A program made the translations under genes and the position numbers. The notes beneath the pieces are model-generated. The model worked only from the letters and a program-made list of their open reading frames with translations. It ran no database searches and was not told the DNA's origin. Positions 1-6,974 of a stretch of DNA of 21,229 nt are shown here, piece after piece; position 1 is the stretch's first letter; each line of letters begins with the position of its first letter. The stretch is taken from NCBI GenBank assembly GCA_017694765.1, contig JADIML010000152.1, positions 1 through 21,229 on the forward strand, in the 5' to 3' direction. The DNA comes from Candidatus Scybalomonas excrementavium (GTDB lineage: Bacteria > Bacillota > Clostridia > Lachnospirales > Lachnospiraceae).

Positions 1-428
1 GTTTAGCATATAGCTATATGAAAAATCGAGAGGATGCAATGGATGTTGTTCAAGAAAGTGTATATAAGGCAATTCGTTTTAGTGAGAGATTAAAAGAACT
101 AGAACAAATATCTTCTTGGGTTTATCAAATCGTTGTTCGAACAGCTTTAGATACAATCCGTAAGCAAAAGCGTGAAATTATTGGTATGGAAGAATACCAA
201 GAAGAAGGAAGAGAAGATCAATATGAAGATGTAGATTTGATAAAAAGTTTAAGTGTACTCTCAGAAGAAGAGAGAGGCATTATTGTTTTACGATATTTTG
301 AAGAACATAAATTAAAAGAAATTGCAACGATTTTAGCAGAACCAGAAAACACGATAAAATCAAAACTATATCGGGCATTAAAGAAATTAAAAATAGAATT
401 AGGAACAAAGGATGGAGAAATGGCATGA
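1..428 (+). CDS. sigV: ECF-type RNA polymerase sigma factor, SigV-like (5' end outside window)
   Basis: The reading frame is open to the left window edge (Leu-Ala-Tyr-Ser-Tyr precedes the first Met at 18), so this is the 3' part of a longer gene and Met-18 is not the true start. What remains is the end of region 2 (DVVQESVYKA, then SSWVYQIVVRTALDTIRKQ, the usual -10 contact helix) and a complete region 4 helix-turn-helix (LSEEERGIIVLRYFEEHKLK ... EIATILAEPENTIKSKLYRA) that binds the -35 element. The stop overlaps the start of the next gene as ATGA, which indicates translational coupling. The partner is an RsiV-like anti-sigma factor, so SigV is the best family assignment. In Bacillus subtilis and Clostridioides difficile that pair answers lysozyme. 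The assignment rests on the partner more than on the sigma sequence, so another ECF group is possible. Confidence 0.88.
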   Translation, partial: LAYSYMKNREDAMDVVQESVYKAIRFSERLKELEQISSWVYQIVVRTALDTIRKQKREIIGMEEYQEEGREDQYEDVDLIKSLSVLSEEERGIIVLRYFEEHKLKEIATILAEPENTIKSKLYRALKKLKIELGTKDGEMA

Positions 429-1336
429 AACAACAAAATCAGAAATTAGAACAAATGAAACAAGAATATGAGCAAATTGAAATTCCAAAAGAGTTAAAAG
501 GACAAGTCGAAGAAGCAATTAAAAAAGCAAAACAAGACAAGAGAAAACGTAAGGTGTTTACATTTATTCCAAAAACCGTTGGATATGGAGCAGTAGCAGC
601 AGTGCTTGCCATTACCATTTTATCAAATAGTGGAGAGCAAGTTGCGTATGCAATGTCTAAAATTCCAGTGATTGGAGCAATTTCAAAAGTCGTTACATTT
701 CGTACCTATGAAAATAAAGAAGGAACTATGGAAGCTACTATCAACACTCCAAAAGTAGAGGGAGATCATGAATCTATTAAAAACCTCAATCAAAAAATGG
801 AAGAATATACAGAAACTATCAAAAAACAATATGAAAAAGATATAAAAGCCATGAAAGAGGAATATGGTGATACGGAAAATGGGCATGAAAGTGTAAAGAC
901 AGATTATGATATTTTATGTGATAATGAGAAATTATTATCCATTCGCATCCATACAATTATCGAAATAGGAAGTAGTGATAGTTTTTCGAAATGTTATACT
1001 TTAGATAAACAAACAGGAAAAATTTTAGAATTAAGTGATCTGTTTCAAGATGGAGCTGACTATATAGCAGTGTTAAGCCAAAATATTAAGGAGCAAATGC
1101 AAGAGCAAATGAAAGAAGATGAGTCAAAATTATACTTCCTATCTGAAAATGAAATAGCTTCAGAAAGTTTTCAAATGATTCAGAAAAACCAAAACTTTTA
1201 TATAGATGAAACAGGAAAATTAAATATTTTCTTTAATAAATATGAAGTGGCACCAGGATATATGGGAGAATGTGTGTTCCAAATACCAACATCTGTGATA
1301 CAAAAGATAATAAAGAATATGGATTGGATGAAATAA
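425..1336 (+). CDS. rsiV: RsiV-like anti-sigma factor (DUF3298 family)
   Basis: This is a 303-residue single-pass membrane protein. Residues 1-46 are a charged cytoplasmic segment expected to hold the sigma factor. A transmembrane segment lies at about 47-66, and the rest is extracytoplasmic. The C-terminal part (about 195-297) has the DUF3298/RsiV pattern: YTLDKQTGKILELSDLF, then FYIDETGKLNIFFNKYEVAPGYMG and FQIP. In B. subtilis, RsiV binds lysozyme through this domain and is then cleaved, releasing SigV to activate envelope-modification genes. The ATGA overlap with the upstream sigma gene fits a coupled pair made in stoichiometric amounts. The assignment is by motif recall. The family is clear, but response to lysozyme in this organism is an inference. 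Confidence 0.88.
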   Translation: MKQQNQKLEQMKQEYEQIEIPKELKGQVEEAIKKAKQDKRKRKVFTFIPKTVGYGAVAAVLAITILSNSGEQVAYAMSKIPVIGAISKVVTFRTYENKEGTMEATINTPKVEGDHESIKNLNQKMEEYTETIKKQYEKDIKAMKEEYGDTENGHESVKTDYDILCDNEKLLSIRIHTIIEIGSSDSFSKCYTLDKQTGKILELSDLFQDGADYIAVLSQNIKEQMQEQMKEDESKLYFLSENEIASESFQMIQKNQNFYIDETGKLNIFFNKYEVAPGYMGECVFQIPTSVIQKIIKNMDWMK

Positions 1337-1444
1337 AAAAGAGACATTGATAAAAGAAACCGTTTCTGCAGATGTGAGAAGACGGTACCATCCAAACGCT
1401 ATTTTGTTACTGATATAATAAATTGAAAATAATATTAAAAATAA

Positions 1445-1473
1445 TTGAATTCTAGTCGTAAGAATGGTATAAT
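1445..1473 (+). promoter_or_regulatory. Candidate SigA promoter upstream of the DUF5688 gene
   Basis: TTGAAT (1445-1450), a 17-bp spacer and TATAAT (1468-1473) form a good housekeeping promoter about 100 bp before the gene at 1577. A second candidate is an extended -10, TGATATAAT at 1541-1549, without a clear -35. Which one is used cannot be told from sequence. No clear terminator is visible after the anti-sigma gene, so some read-through is possible. Confidence 0.55.
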
Positions 1474-1576
1474 TGGATAAGAATGGAAAGAGTTCATAAA
1501 GGAGAAGGTGGAAGGAAAGTAAAACAAGGTATAAAAGAAATGATATAATCATGTATATTAAGAAAGGATATATAAC

Positions 1577-2467
1577 ATGGGGGAACAACAATTTTATGAA
1601 GCAGTACAGCAGAAATTAACAATTTGTCTAGAGACACAAGGGTTAGAAGTTTGTTTTGAAGATGTGAAGAAAAATAATAATCAAAAACTTCCTGCTTTAG
1701 CGATAAAAAGAGAAGGGGAAGAATTTTATCCAGTTATTTATTTAAGAAATTTTTATGAACAATGGAAGCAAGGAAAGCAGTTAGAGGACATTGTAGAGGA
1801 TATGATTGAGGTATGGAAAAAAACGAAAGCTCAAAACATAGAAGTACCAGAATCCTTTTTTGATTTTGAAGAAGGAAAGGATAGACTCTTTCTTCGGCTA
1901 GTGAATCTAGGAATGAATGGAGAGCTATGGAAGGACACACCATTTTTGCCATGGAATGATCTAGCATTAACAGTTCGGTGGATGGTAGAAGAATCCGAAG
2001 ACGATGTTTCATCAATTTTAATTACAAATAAAGAAGTGGAACGATGGGGGGTTACAGTAGAGGAAGTATTTGCAGCAGCAAAAGAGAATACAGAGCGTCT
2101 CTTTCCAGCGAAAATTCAGGAATTTTCTAGTTTATCGCCAATATCACGAAATAAACCAAGGCGAATAAACATGTATATTTTAACAAATACAAAGGAAATC
2201 AATGGGGCAACTGCTCTTTGTTATTCGAATGTTGTTTGGGATTTTGCGAAAAAGTTAGATTCTAATCTGCTTATATTGCCAAGCAGTATTCATGAAGTTA
2301 TTTTAGTAGAAGAAAATGATAGGATTGGTATTGAACGATACTATGATATAGTACGAGGAGCTAATGAAACAGTTGTGGAAGAGGAGGACATATTATCCTA
2401 TCAGTTATATCGTTGTAATAAAGTAACTGGTGAAATAAAAATCGTAATAAAAAATTCAGGAATTTAA
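1577..2467 (+). CDS. DUF5688 family protein of unknown function
   Basis: This is a 296-residue soluble protein with no signal peptide or membrane segment. I recognise the DUF5688 family, which is found largely in Lachnospiraceae and relatives, from the C-terminal pattern MYILTNTKEINGATALCYSN, then LDSNLLILPSSIHEVILV and a YRCNKVTGEI tail. The middle carries RLVNLGMNGELWKDTPFLPW, also typical. No catalytic motif is evident and no function is known to me. The family resembles proteins that have been linked to mobile-element or phage-like regulatory contexts, but nothing nearby supports that here. The start has AAAGGATAT a few bases upstream of ATG. The gene appears monocistronic, with its own promoter before it and a separate promoter after it. 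Confidence 0.8.
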   Translation: MGEQQFYEAVQQKLTICLETQGLEVCFEDVKKNNNQKLPALAIKREGEEFYPVIYLRNFYEQWKQGKQLEDIVEDMIEVWKKTKAQNIEVPESFFDFEEGKDRLFLRLVNLGMNGELWKDTPFLPWNDLALTVRWMVEESEDDVSSILITNKEVERWGVTVEEVFAAAKENTERLFPAKIQEFSSLSPISRNKPRRINMYILTNTKEINGATALCYSNVVWDFAKKLDSNLLILPSSIHEVILVEENDRIGIERYYDIVRGANETVVEEEDILSYQLYRCNKVTGEIKIVIKNSGI

Positions 2468-2479
2468 AAAAATCTTTTC

Positions 2480-2508
2480 TTGTATCTCCCATTTCAAATA
2501 GCTATAAT
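2480..2508 (+). promoter_or_regulatory. Candidate SigA promoter for the AI-2E family gene
   Basis: TTGTAT (2480-2485), a 17-bp spacer and TATAAT (2503-2508) lie about 32 bp before the chosen start at 2540. This position also argues against starting translation at the in-frame TTG at 2480, which would be upstream of the likely transcription start. Confidence 0.6.
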
Positions 2509-2539
2509 AAAATTAGTAAAAAGAAATGGGGTGATACTG

Positions 2540-3661
2540 ATGAAAAGATGGGAAGTTTATTTAGAATTAATGATGGAGTTTATAGTTGCCATTCTCTTTT
2601 TCGTTGGAATTTTATATGTAGGACCTAAGTTATTAGGTTTCCTATGGCCTTTTGTAGCAGGATGGCTCATCTCTATTTTAGCGAATCCATTACGTAATTT
2701 TTTAGAGAAAAAAATTAAAGTTCCTAAAAAATTTGGTTCTGCATTAATTATTATACTTGCATTGGCGATTATTGTAGGACTTCTTTATTTCTTAACTGGT
2801 CAGTTGATTCATCAAGTAAAGAGTTTAATAAACGATCTGCCTTTTATTTTGGATCAGATTCAAATACAACTTGATAAGATGAACATGTGGATGGAACCAC
2901 GATTACAAAAATTTGGCTTAGATGTTTCATTTCTCACAAGAGGGGAACAGATTTATGATACGATGATGAGCACTTTAACTGAATGGGTAAAAGGAATTGG
3001 TGGTAATAGTATTCAATATGCAGGTGGTGTTGCCAAAGGTGTAACCAATGGTTTAGTTGGCTCAGTTGTCATGATTTTAAGTGCCTACTTTTTTCTAGTA
3101 GAACGTGAAGAAATTTCTGTATTTTGTAAAAAATATGCACCACAATCCGTTCAAGAGAAAGTATTGTTAGTGAAGGAACATATATTTTTGGCATTAGGTG
3201 GATATGTTAAGGCACAAATTAAAATTATGGGGATTATTTTTGTAATTTTATTTATTGGTTTAGCATTAGAAGGAGAACGCTATGCCTTTTTACTAGCAGT
3301 TGTCATTAGTATTTGGGATGTGCTTCCTTTTCTTGGAACAGGTATGATTTTAATTCCATGGGCTATTTTTAAATTTGTCGATCAACAGTTTCAAGCAGGT
3401 GTTATTTTTCTTATTCTTTATTTAATCTGTTTATTAGCAAGACAATTATTACAGCCTAAAATTCTTGGGGATAGTATTGGATTACGTCCACTGCCTACGC
3501 TATTTCTCATTTATGTAGGTTTGAAGTTAGGTGGATTTATGGGCTTTATTTTTGCTATGATTTTGGGAATTGTATTTCATAATTTCTATAAACTTGGATT
3601 TTTTAAACCATGGATGGAACGAGTCAGAAAGAGAGTCAAGCTGTTAAAAGAAATTCCATAG
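2540..3661 (+). CDS. AI-2E family membrane transporter, YtvI-like
   Basis: This is a polytopic membrane protein of 373 residues from ATG at 2540, which has GGGGTGA five bases upstream. The frame is open back to TTG 2480, but that start has no ribosome site and lies within the promoter. The protein has the AI-2E exporter family (UPF0118) layout. There are two hydrophobic helices near the N terminus (VAILFFVGILYVGPKLLGFL, then WPFVAGWLISILANPLRNFL), a third helix, and an amphipathic soluble stretch of about 100 residues. A C-terminal bundle carries ISIWDVLPFLGTGMILIPWA and the conserved QPKILGDSIGLRPLPTLFLI. Clostridial relatives are annotated as sporulation integral membrane protein YtvI. Other family members move Na+/H+ or small organic molecules. 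The substrate cannot be told here, so no symbol is given. Confidence 0.85.
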   Translation: MKRWEVYLELMMEFIVAILFFVGILYVGPKLLGFLWPFVAGWLISILANPLRNFLEKKIKVPKKFGSALIIILALAIIVGLLYFLTGQLIHQVKSLINDLPFILDQIQIQLDKMNMWMEPRLQKFGLDVSFLTRGEQIYDTMMSTLTEWVKGIGGNSIQYAGGVAKGVTNGLVGSVVMILSAYFFLVEREEISVFCKKYAPQSVQEKVLLVKEHIFLALGGYVKAQIKIMGIIFVILFIGLALEGERYAFLLAVVISIWDVLPFLGTGMILIPWAIFKFVDQQFQAGVIFLILYLICLLARQLLQPKILGDSIGLRPLPTLFLIYVGLKLGGFMGFIFAMILGIVFHNFYKLGFFKPWMERVRKRVKLLKEIP

Positions 3662-3796
3662 TATGTTGTTACTTCTAACTAAGAAGTATCGTTTCTTAAG
3701 TAGTGTGTAGTTTGCTAAGAGAAAAAGAACAGTTGCATATTTAGACCAAGCTCTTCATATATTGCAAGAAGAATAAAAAGGAGAGGCGGTAAACAT

Positions 3797-4012
3797 ATGC
3801 GATATGGAATTGTAAAAGAATACTATGAAGAACGAGGGTTTGGTTTTTTGGAAGATGAGATGGGGCATGAAATATTTGTCCATATAAGTCAACTGCAGTT
3901 GGAAGCTGGTCAAAGACTAGAAGAAGGAGATAGAGTTTCTTATGAAATAGCAGTTGGAGCAAAAGGACCACAAGCCATTCATGTGAAAATAGAAAATGAA
4001 TCGAAAGTATAA
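3797..4012 (+). CDS. Divergent cold-shock-domain protein
   Basis: This 71-residue protein is a single OB-fold cold-shock domain, normally an RNA/ssDNA chaperone. RNP1 is RGFGFLE (13-19), RNP2 is EIFVHI (25-30), and the end EGDRVSYEIAVGAKGPQA matches the family. Numbering aligns without gaps to B. subtilis CspB through residue 30. Phe15, Phe17, Phe27 and His29 are kept, but Trp8 is Glu, Phe9 is Tyr and Phe30 is Ile, so the nucleic-acid face is altered. The ribosome site is AAGGAGAGG about 10 bases before ATG. The stop codon lies inside the left arm of the shared terminator hairpin. It is a member of the CSD family but not a typical housekeeping Csp. Confidence 0.88.
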   Translation: MRYGIVKEYYEERGFGFLEDEMGHEIFVHISQLQLEAGQRLEEGDRVSYEIAVGAKGPQAIHVKIENESKV

Positions 4013-4060
4013 CAATACGGGACAGTCATATGATTGAATGTGACTGTCCCGTATTGTTAT
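4009..4060. terminator. Bidirectional intrinsic terminator between convergent genes
   Basis: This is a perfect 20-bp inverted repeat, with arms 4009-4028 and 4041-4060 and a 12-nt loop. The GC-rich inner part is CGGGACAGTCA paired with TGACTGTCCCG, flanked by AT pairs. It sits between the cold-shock gene (+) and the DUF4250 gene (-), and both stop codons lie within its arms. The outer AT-rich arms supply short U-containing tails in both directions, so it can end both transcripts. Confidence 0.85.
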
Positions 4061-4245
4061 ATAAATTTATTTAATTCTTCACTGTATTCATAGTCAAGTG
4101 TTCCAAGAATAAGTTTTAAGTCATTTTCTTCTAGCTCCATATCGTCACATAGAGCATGAAGAGATGGGTACTTATCTCTTAGTTTTGTATTGATAAAGCT
4201 GAGAAGAATAACAGGATCTTTTGGAATTGATTCTCTTCTTAACAT
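4057..4245 (-). CDS. DUF4250 domain-containing small protein
   Basis: This is a 62-residue acidic protein on the minus strand. The IPKDPVILLSFINTKLRDKY start and the LGTLDYEYSEELNKFI end match the DUF4250 family (PF14056), which is common in Clostridia and has no known function. The full family length is present. The ribosome site on the minus strand is AGAAAGGAT, about 6-8 bases before ATG (4243-4245). It converges on the cold-shock gene and shares its terminator. It is read from the region that also drives the helicase in the other direction. Confidence 0.85.
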   Translation of the reverse strand: MLRRESIPKDPVILLSFINTKLRDKYPSLHALCDDMELEENDLKLILGTLDYEYSEELNKFI

Positions 4246-4306
4246 AGGATAATCCTTTCTTATAAATCGTTCTCTTTTTATAGATTCTCTTATATAGGGT
4301 TGACAG

Positions 4307-4346
4307 TTGCCCGATTTACTATACCACTTTATAGTCGATTAGGCAA
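4307..4346. promoter_or_regulatory. Symmetric bidirectional promoter / interrupted palindrome
   Basis: The inverted repeat has 17-nt arms (4307-4323 and 4330-4346) that match at 13 of 17 positions, with the 6-nt centre CCACTT. Each strand reads as a SigA promoter. On plus, TTGCCC (4307-4312), 17 bp, TATAGT (4330-4335). On minus, TTGCCT (4346-4341), 17 bp, TATAGT (4323-4318). The minus version would serve the DUF4250 gene, and the plus version would read toward the helicase. It could instead be an operator for a dimeric repressor. Confidence 0.55.
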
Positions 4347-4413
4347 GAAATCTTTCCATTACTTTTAGCATGGCACACATTATTATGCAGTTGTAGTGTA
4401 AAGTCTAAGATTT

Positions 4414-4442
4414 TTGCATCGATCATTTACATATGATACAAT
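4414..4442 (+). promoter_or_regulatory. Promoter for the leader ORF and helicase
   Basis: TTGCAT (4414-4419), a 17-bp spacer, an extended TG (TGA at 4434-4436) and TACAAT (4437-4442) form a strong SigA promoter. The predicted start is near 4449, just before the AAAGGA ribosome site of the 15-codon leader ORF. Confidence 0.65.
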
Positions 4443-4468
4443 ACAAAGAATAGAAAGGATATAGAGGC

Positions 4469-4516
4469 ATGAATAAGAGAACGGAGATATTTTGGGATAT
4501 AGAAAGTAGGACATGA
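4469..4516 (+). CDS. 15-codon leader ORF upstream of the helicase
   Basis: ATG at 4469 begins MNKRTEIFWDIESRT and ends at TGA 4514-4516, one base before the helicase ATG at 4518. AAAGGA (4454-4459) sits 9 bases upstream, which is better placed than many real ribosome sites in the window. The near-abutting stop and start suggest translational coupling or a leader peptide. The frame differs from that of the helicase by +1, so it is not simply an N-terminal extension. I recognise no homologue, and it could be fortuitous. Confidence 0.4.
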   Translation: MNKRTEIFWDIESRT

Positions 4517-4517
4517 A

Positions 4518-6899
4518 ATGATAAAAGTAAATGGACGTACAATAAAAGTATCAGTGCGAAACTTTGTAGAGTTTCTATTGCGATCAGGAAATATTGATAA
4601 TCGAAGAGGTGGTAGTGATAAAGAGGCGATGCAAGCTGGGGCTAAAATTCATCGTAACATACAAAAGCAGATGGGAAGCAGTTATCAAGCCGAAGTAGCG
4701 ATGAAATATGAAGTAGAGAAGAATGGATTTTTATTTTGTTTAGAAGGAAGAGCCGATGGAATCCAAGTAAAAGATGGGGAGGTACTGATTGATGAGATCA
4801 AAGGTGTTTATCGAAATTTAGATACTATCGTAGAGCCAGTTCCAGTTCATCAAGCCCAAGCCATGTGTTATGGTTATATGTATTCCAGACAGCATAACAT
4901 CGAAGAATTAGTCATCCAGATGACATATTGCCACTTAGAAACAGAAGAGCTCAAACGATTTCAAACAGTTTTTACGGTGAACCAACTAGAGGAATGGTTT
5001 GAAGGACTGTTAGAAGAGTATATGAAATGGGGAATGCTTGTAGAAAAGGCAAGAGAACAACGCAATCATTCTATCAAACCTTTACAGTTTCCATTTGATT
5101 ATCGCAAAGGACAAAGAGATATCGCAGTTTCCGTCTATCGAACTATTTTTAGAAAGAAAAAATTATTTTTACAAGCACCAACAGGAGTTGGGAAAACAAT
5201 GTCTACGATGTTTCCAGCCATGAAAGCATTAGGAGAAGAGGTTACAGAAAAAATCTTTTATTTAACAGCAAAAACAATCACGAGAACCGTCGCCTACCAA
5301 AGCGTTCAGATTTTAAAAGAGCGAGGAGCAGATGTCAGGGTTATTGTCTTAACAGCAAAAGAAAAAATTTGTCCACTAGAAGAAGTGAATTGCAATCCAG
5401 TTGATTGTCCTTATGCAAGAGGTCATTTTGATCGAATTAATGAAACTTTATATATATTATTAACAAATGAAACAAATATTACGAGAGAATGTTTAATTCA
5501 ATATGGAGAACAGTATGAAGTCTGTCCTTTTGAGCTAGGATTAGATGCGAGCAGTTTTTGTGATGTTGTGATTGGAGACTATAACTATGTATTCGATCCC
5601 AATGCCCATTTAAAGCGTTTTTTTGGCGAGGGAAAACAAGGAGAATATGTTTTTTTAATCGATGAAGCCCACAATTTAGTCGAACGAGCAAGAACGATGT
5701 ATAGTGCTATTTTATATCGAGAAGATTTTTTGAAAGTAAAGCAGTTGGTGAAGAAAGGATATCGAAAATTAAATCATGGAATGAATCAAGGAATTAACCA
5801 GTTTGATGTGTGGGAAGAAGTTTGGCAAAAACAAAGGGATACAAATCCAAATGGAACAATTGTTAGTATTTCGTCTTTTATAGAAACGTTATTGAAAATT
5901 TCCACAGAACTTGATTCCTATTTAGAGGAAGAAGAGGAATTTCTAGAGAAAAAGGAAGTCGTTGCTTTTTATTTAAATATACGTCATTTTTTGAACATTC
6001 ATGAAACACTTGATGATACGTATGAAATTTATGTTGGTTGGGAAGAAGAGAAATTTTTTATTAAGTTATTTTGTGTGACACCAGTGAATCAGTTAAAGCG
6101 ATATTTAGAGATTGGAATGAGTACGATATTTTTTTCTGCCACGATGTTGCCTATTCCATATTATCGGGAAATGCTCTCCAACGAAGAGGAAGATTATGCT
6201 GTTTATATTCCTTCGCCATTTGAAGAAGAAAAGAGATTATTAGCTATCGGAAGCGATGTGACAAGCCGTTATATAAAGAGAGGGTATGAACAATATGAGA
6301 AAATTGTTTGGTATCTCGATCAAATCATTGATAGTAAAGTTGGAAACTATATGATTTTCTTTCCATCGTATCAATATATGAAAGAAGTGTATGAAGTGGC
6401 GATGGAGAGAGGTCTTTTTTATAAAGCAAATCTTATCCTTCAACAGTCAGAAATGTTAGAAGAAGAAAAGGAGCAGTTTTTAGAAAAATTTCAAAGCAAT
6501 GAGAAAAAAGCATTGCTCGCTTTTTGTGTGTTAGGAGGAAGTTTTTCAGAAGGAATCGACCTAACTGGAGAGCGACTAATTGGTGCTATCATTATTGGAA
6601 CAGGAATACCAAAAGTCTGCCAAGAACGAGAATTGTTAAAACAACACTATGAAGAAAAAGGGTATCATGGGTTTGATTATGCGTATCGATACCCAGCCAT
6701 GAATAAAGTGTTGCAAGCAGCAGGCAGAGTCATTCGAACGTCTACAGATGAAGGAGTTATCGTATTGCTTGACGATCGGTTTTTACAAAGAGAGTATCAG
6801 CAGTTATTTCCAAGAGAATGGACAAAATACTATACAGTTACAGTTAATACAACAAAACATTGTTTGGAACAATTTTGGAAAAAAGAAAAAGAAAGATAA
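4518..6899 (+). CDS. RecB-like nuclease / XPD-DinG family Fe-S helicase fusion
   Basis: This is a 793-residue protein with two modules. Residues about 35-125 look like a RecB/Cas4-type PD-(D/E)xK nuclease: GAKIH (41-45), Glu59, GRAD with Asp80, Glu93-x-Lys95 in IDEIKG, and QAMCY (Gln114, Tyr118). Residues about 190-780 are a superfamily 2 DEAH helicase of the XPD/DinG group. Walker A is APTGVGKT (220-227) and DEAH is at 382-385. Candidate iron-sulfur cysteines are 285, 292, 297 and 336, and the C-terminal motifs are FSEGIDLTGE (near 675) and QAAGRVIRT (733-741). Relatives unwind DNA 5' to 3' and remove R-loops or repair lesions. The nuclease half suggests strand processing, but its activity is inferred. 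The start at 4518 has AGGA six bases upstream. The gene stands alone after the leader ORF. Confidence 0.88.
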   Translation: MIKVNGRTIKVSVRNFVEFLLRSGNIDNRRGGSDKEAMQAGAKIHRNIQKQMGSSYQAEVAMKYEVEKNGFLFCLEGRADGIQVKDGEVLIDEIKGVYRNLDTIVEPVPVHQAQAMCYGYMYSRQHNIEELVIQMTYCHLETEELKRFQTVFTVNQLEEWFEGLLEEYMKWGMLVEKAREQRNHSIKPLQFPFDYRKGQRDIAVSVYRTIFRKKKLFLQAPTGVGKTMSTMFPAMKALGEEVTEKIFYLTAKTITRTVAYQSVQILKERGADVRVIVLTAKEKICPLEEVNCNPVDCPYARGHFDRINETLYILLTNETNITRECLIQYGEQYEVCPFELGLDASSFCDVVIGDYNYVFDPNAHLKRFFGEGKQGEYVFLIDEAHNLVERARTMYSAILYREDFLKVKQLVKKGYRKLNHGMNQGINQFDVWEEVWQKQRDTNPNGTIVSISSFIETLLKISTELDSYLEEEEEFLEKKEVVAFYLNIRHFLNIHETLDDTYEIYVGWEEEKFFIKLFCVTPVNQLKRYLEIGMSTIFFSATMLPIPYYREMLSNEEEDYAVYIPSPFEEEKRLLAIGSDVTSRYIKRGYEQYEKIVWYLDQIIDSKVGNYMIFFPSYQYMKEVYEVAMERGLFYKANLILQQSEMLEEEKEQFLEKFQSNEKKALLAFCVLGGSFSEGIDLTGERLIGAIIIGTGIPKVCQERELLKQHYEEKGYHGFDYAYRYPAMNKVLQAAGRVIRTSTDEGVIVLLDDRFLQREYQQLFPREWTKYYTVTVNTTKHCLEQFWKKEKER

Positions 6900-6927
6900 A
6901 AAATCAAATAATTGCTCTTTCTAACAG

Positions 6928-6956
6928 TTGACAAGGAAGTTTTTTTATAATAAACT
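6928..6956 (+). promoter_or_regulatory. Promoter of the ileS T-box leader
   Basis: TTGACA (6928-6933), a 17-bp spacer and TAAACT (6951-6956). The -35 is perfect and the -10 matches 4 of 6 positions. A perfect TATAAT at 6946-6951 is too close (12 bp) to be the partner of this -35. Transcription would begin near 6963, just ahead of Stem I of the T-box. Confidence 0.6.
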
Positions 6957-6974
6957 AAAAAATGAATAAACTTC

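Noticed and set aside
1483..1548. A 21-codon frame (MERVHKGEGGRKVKQGIKEM...) before the DUF5688 gene.
   Set aside because: It would begin within a few bases of the predicted transcription start, has no proper ribosome site, and overlaps a second candidate -10 element.
1220..1591. A 123-codon minus-strand frame rich in hydrophobic residues.
   Set aside because: It is a shadow of the AT-rich plus-strand genes. Its composition is Leu/Ile/Phe/Tyr biased, it has no recognisable family and no ribosome site, and it overlaps the end of rsiV and the next gene's start.
2480..2540. An N-terminal extension of the AI-2E protein from TTG 2480.
   Set aside because: TTG 2480 coincides with the -35 box of a good promoter and has no ribosome site. 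ATG 2540 has GGGGTGA at correct spacing and fits the family start.
3672..3698. Small inverted repeats (ACTTC/GAAGT and AAGAA/TTCTT) after the AI-2E gene.
   Set aside because: Stems are 5-8 bp, AT-rich and lack a T-tract, so they do not support a terminator call.
4300..4305. A perfect TTGACA in the DUF4250-helicase intergenic region.
   Set aside because: There is no -10 at 16-18 bp. The better-spaced promoters are those in the palindrome and at 4414-4442.
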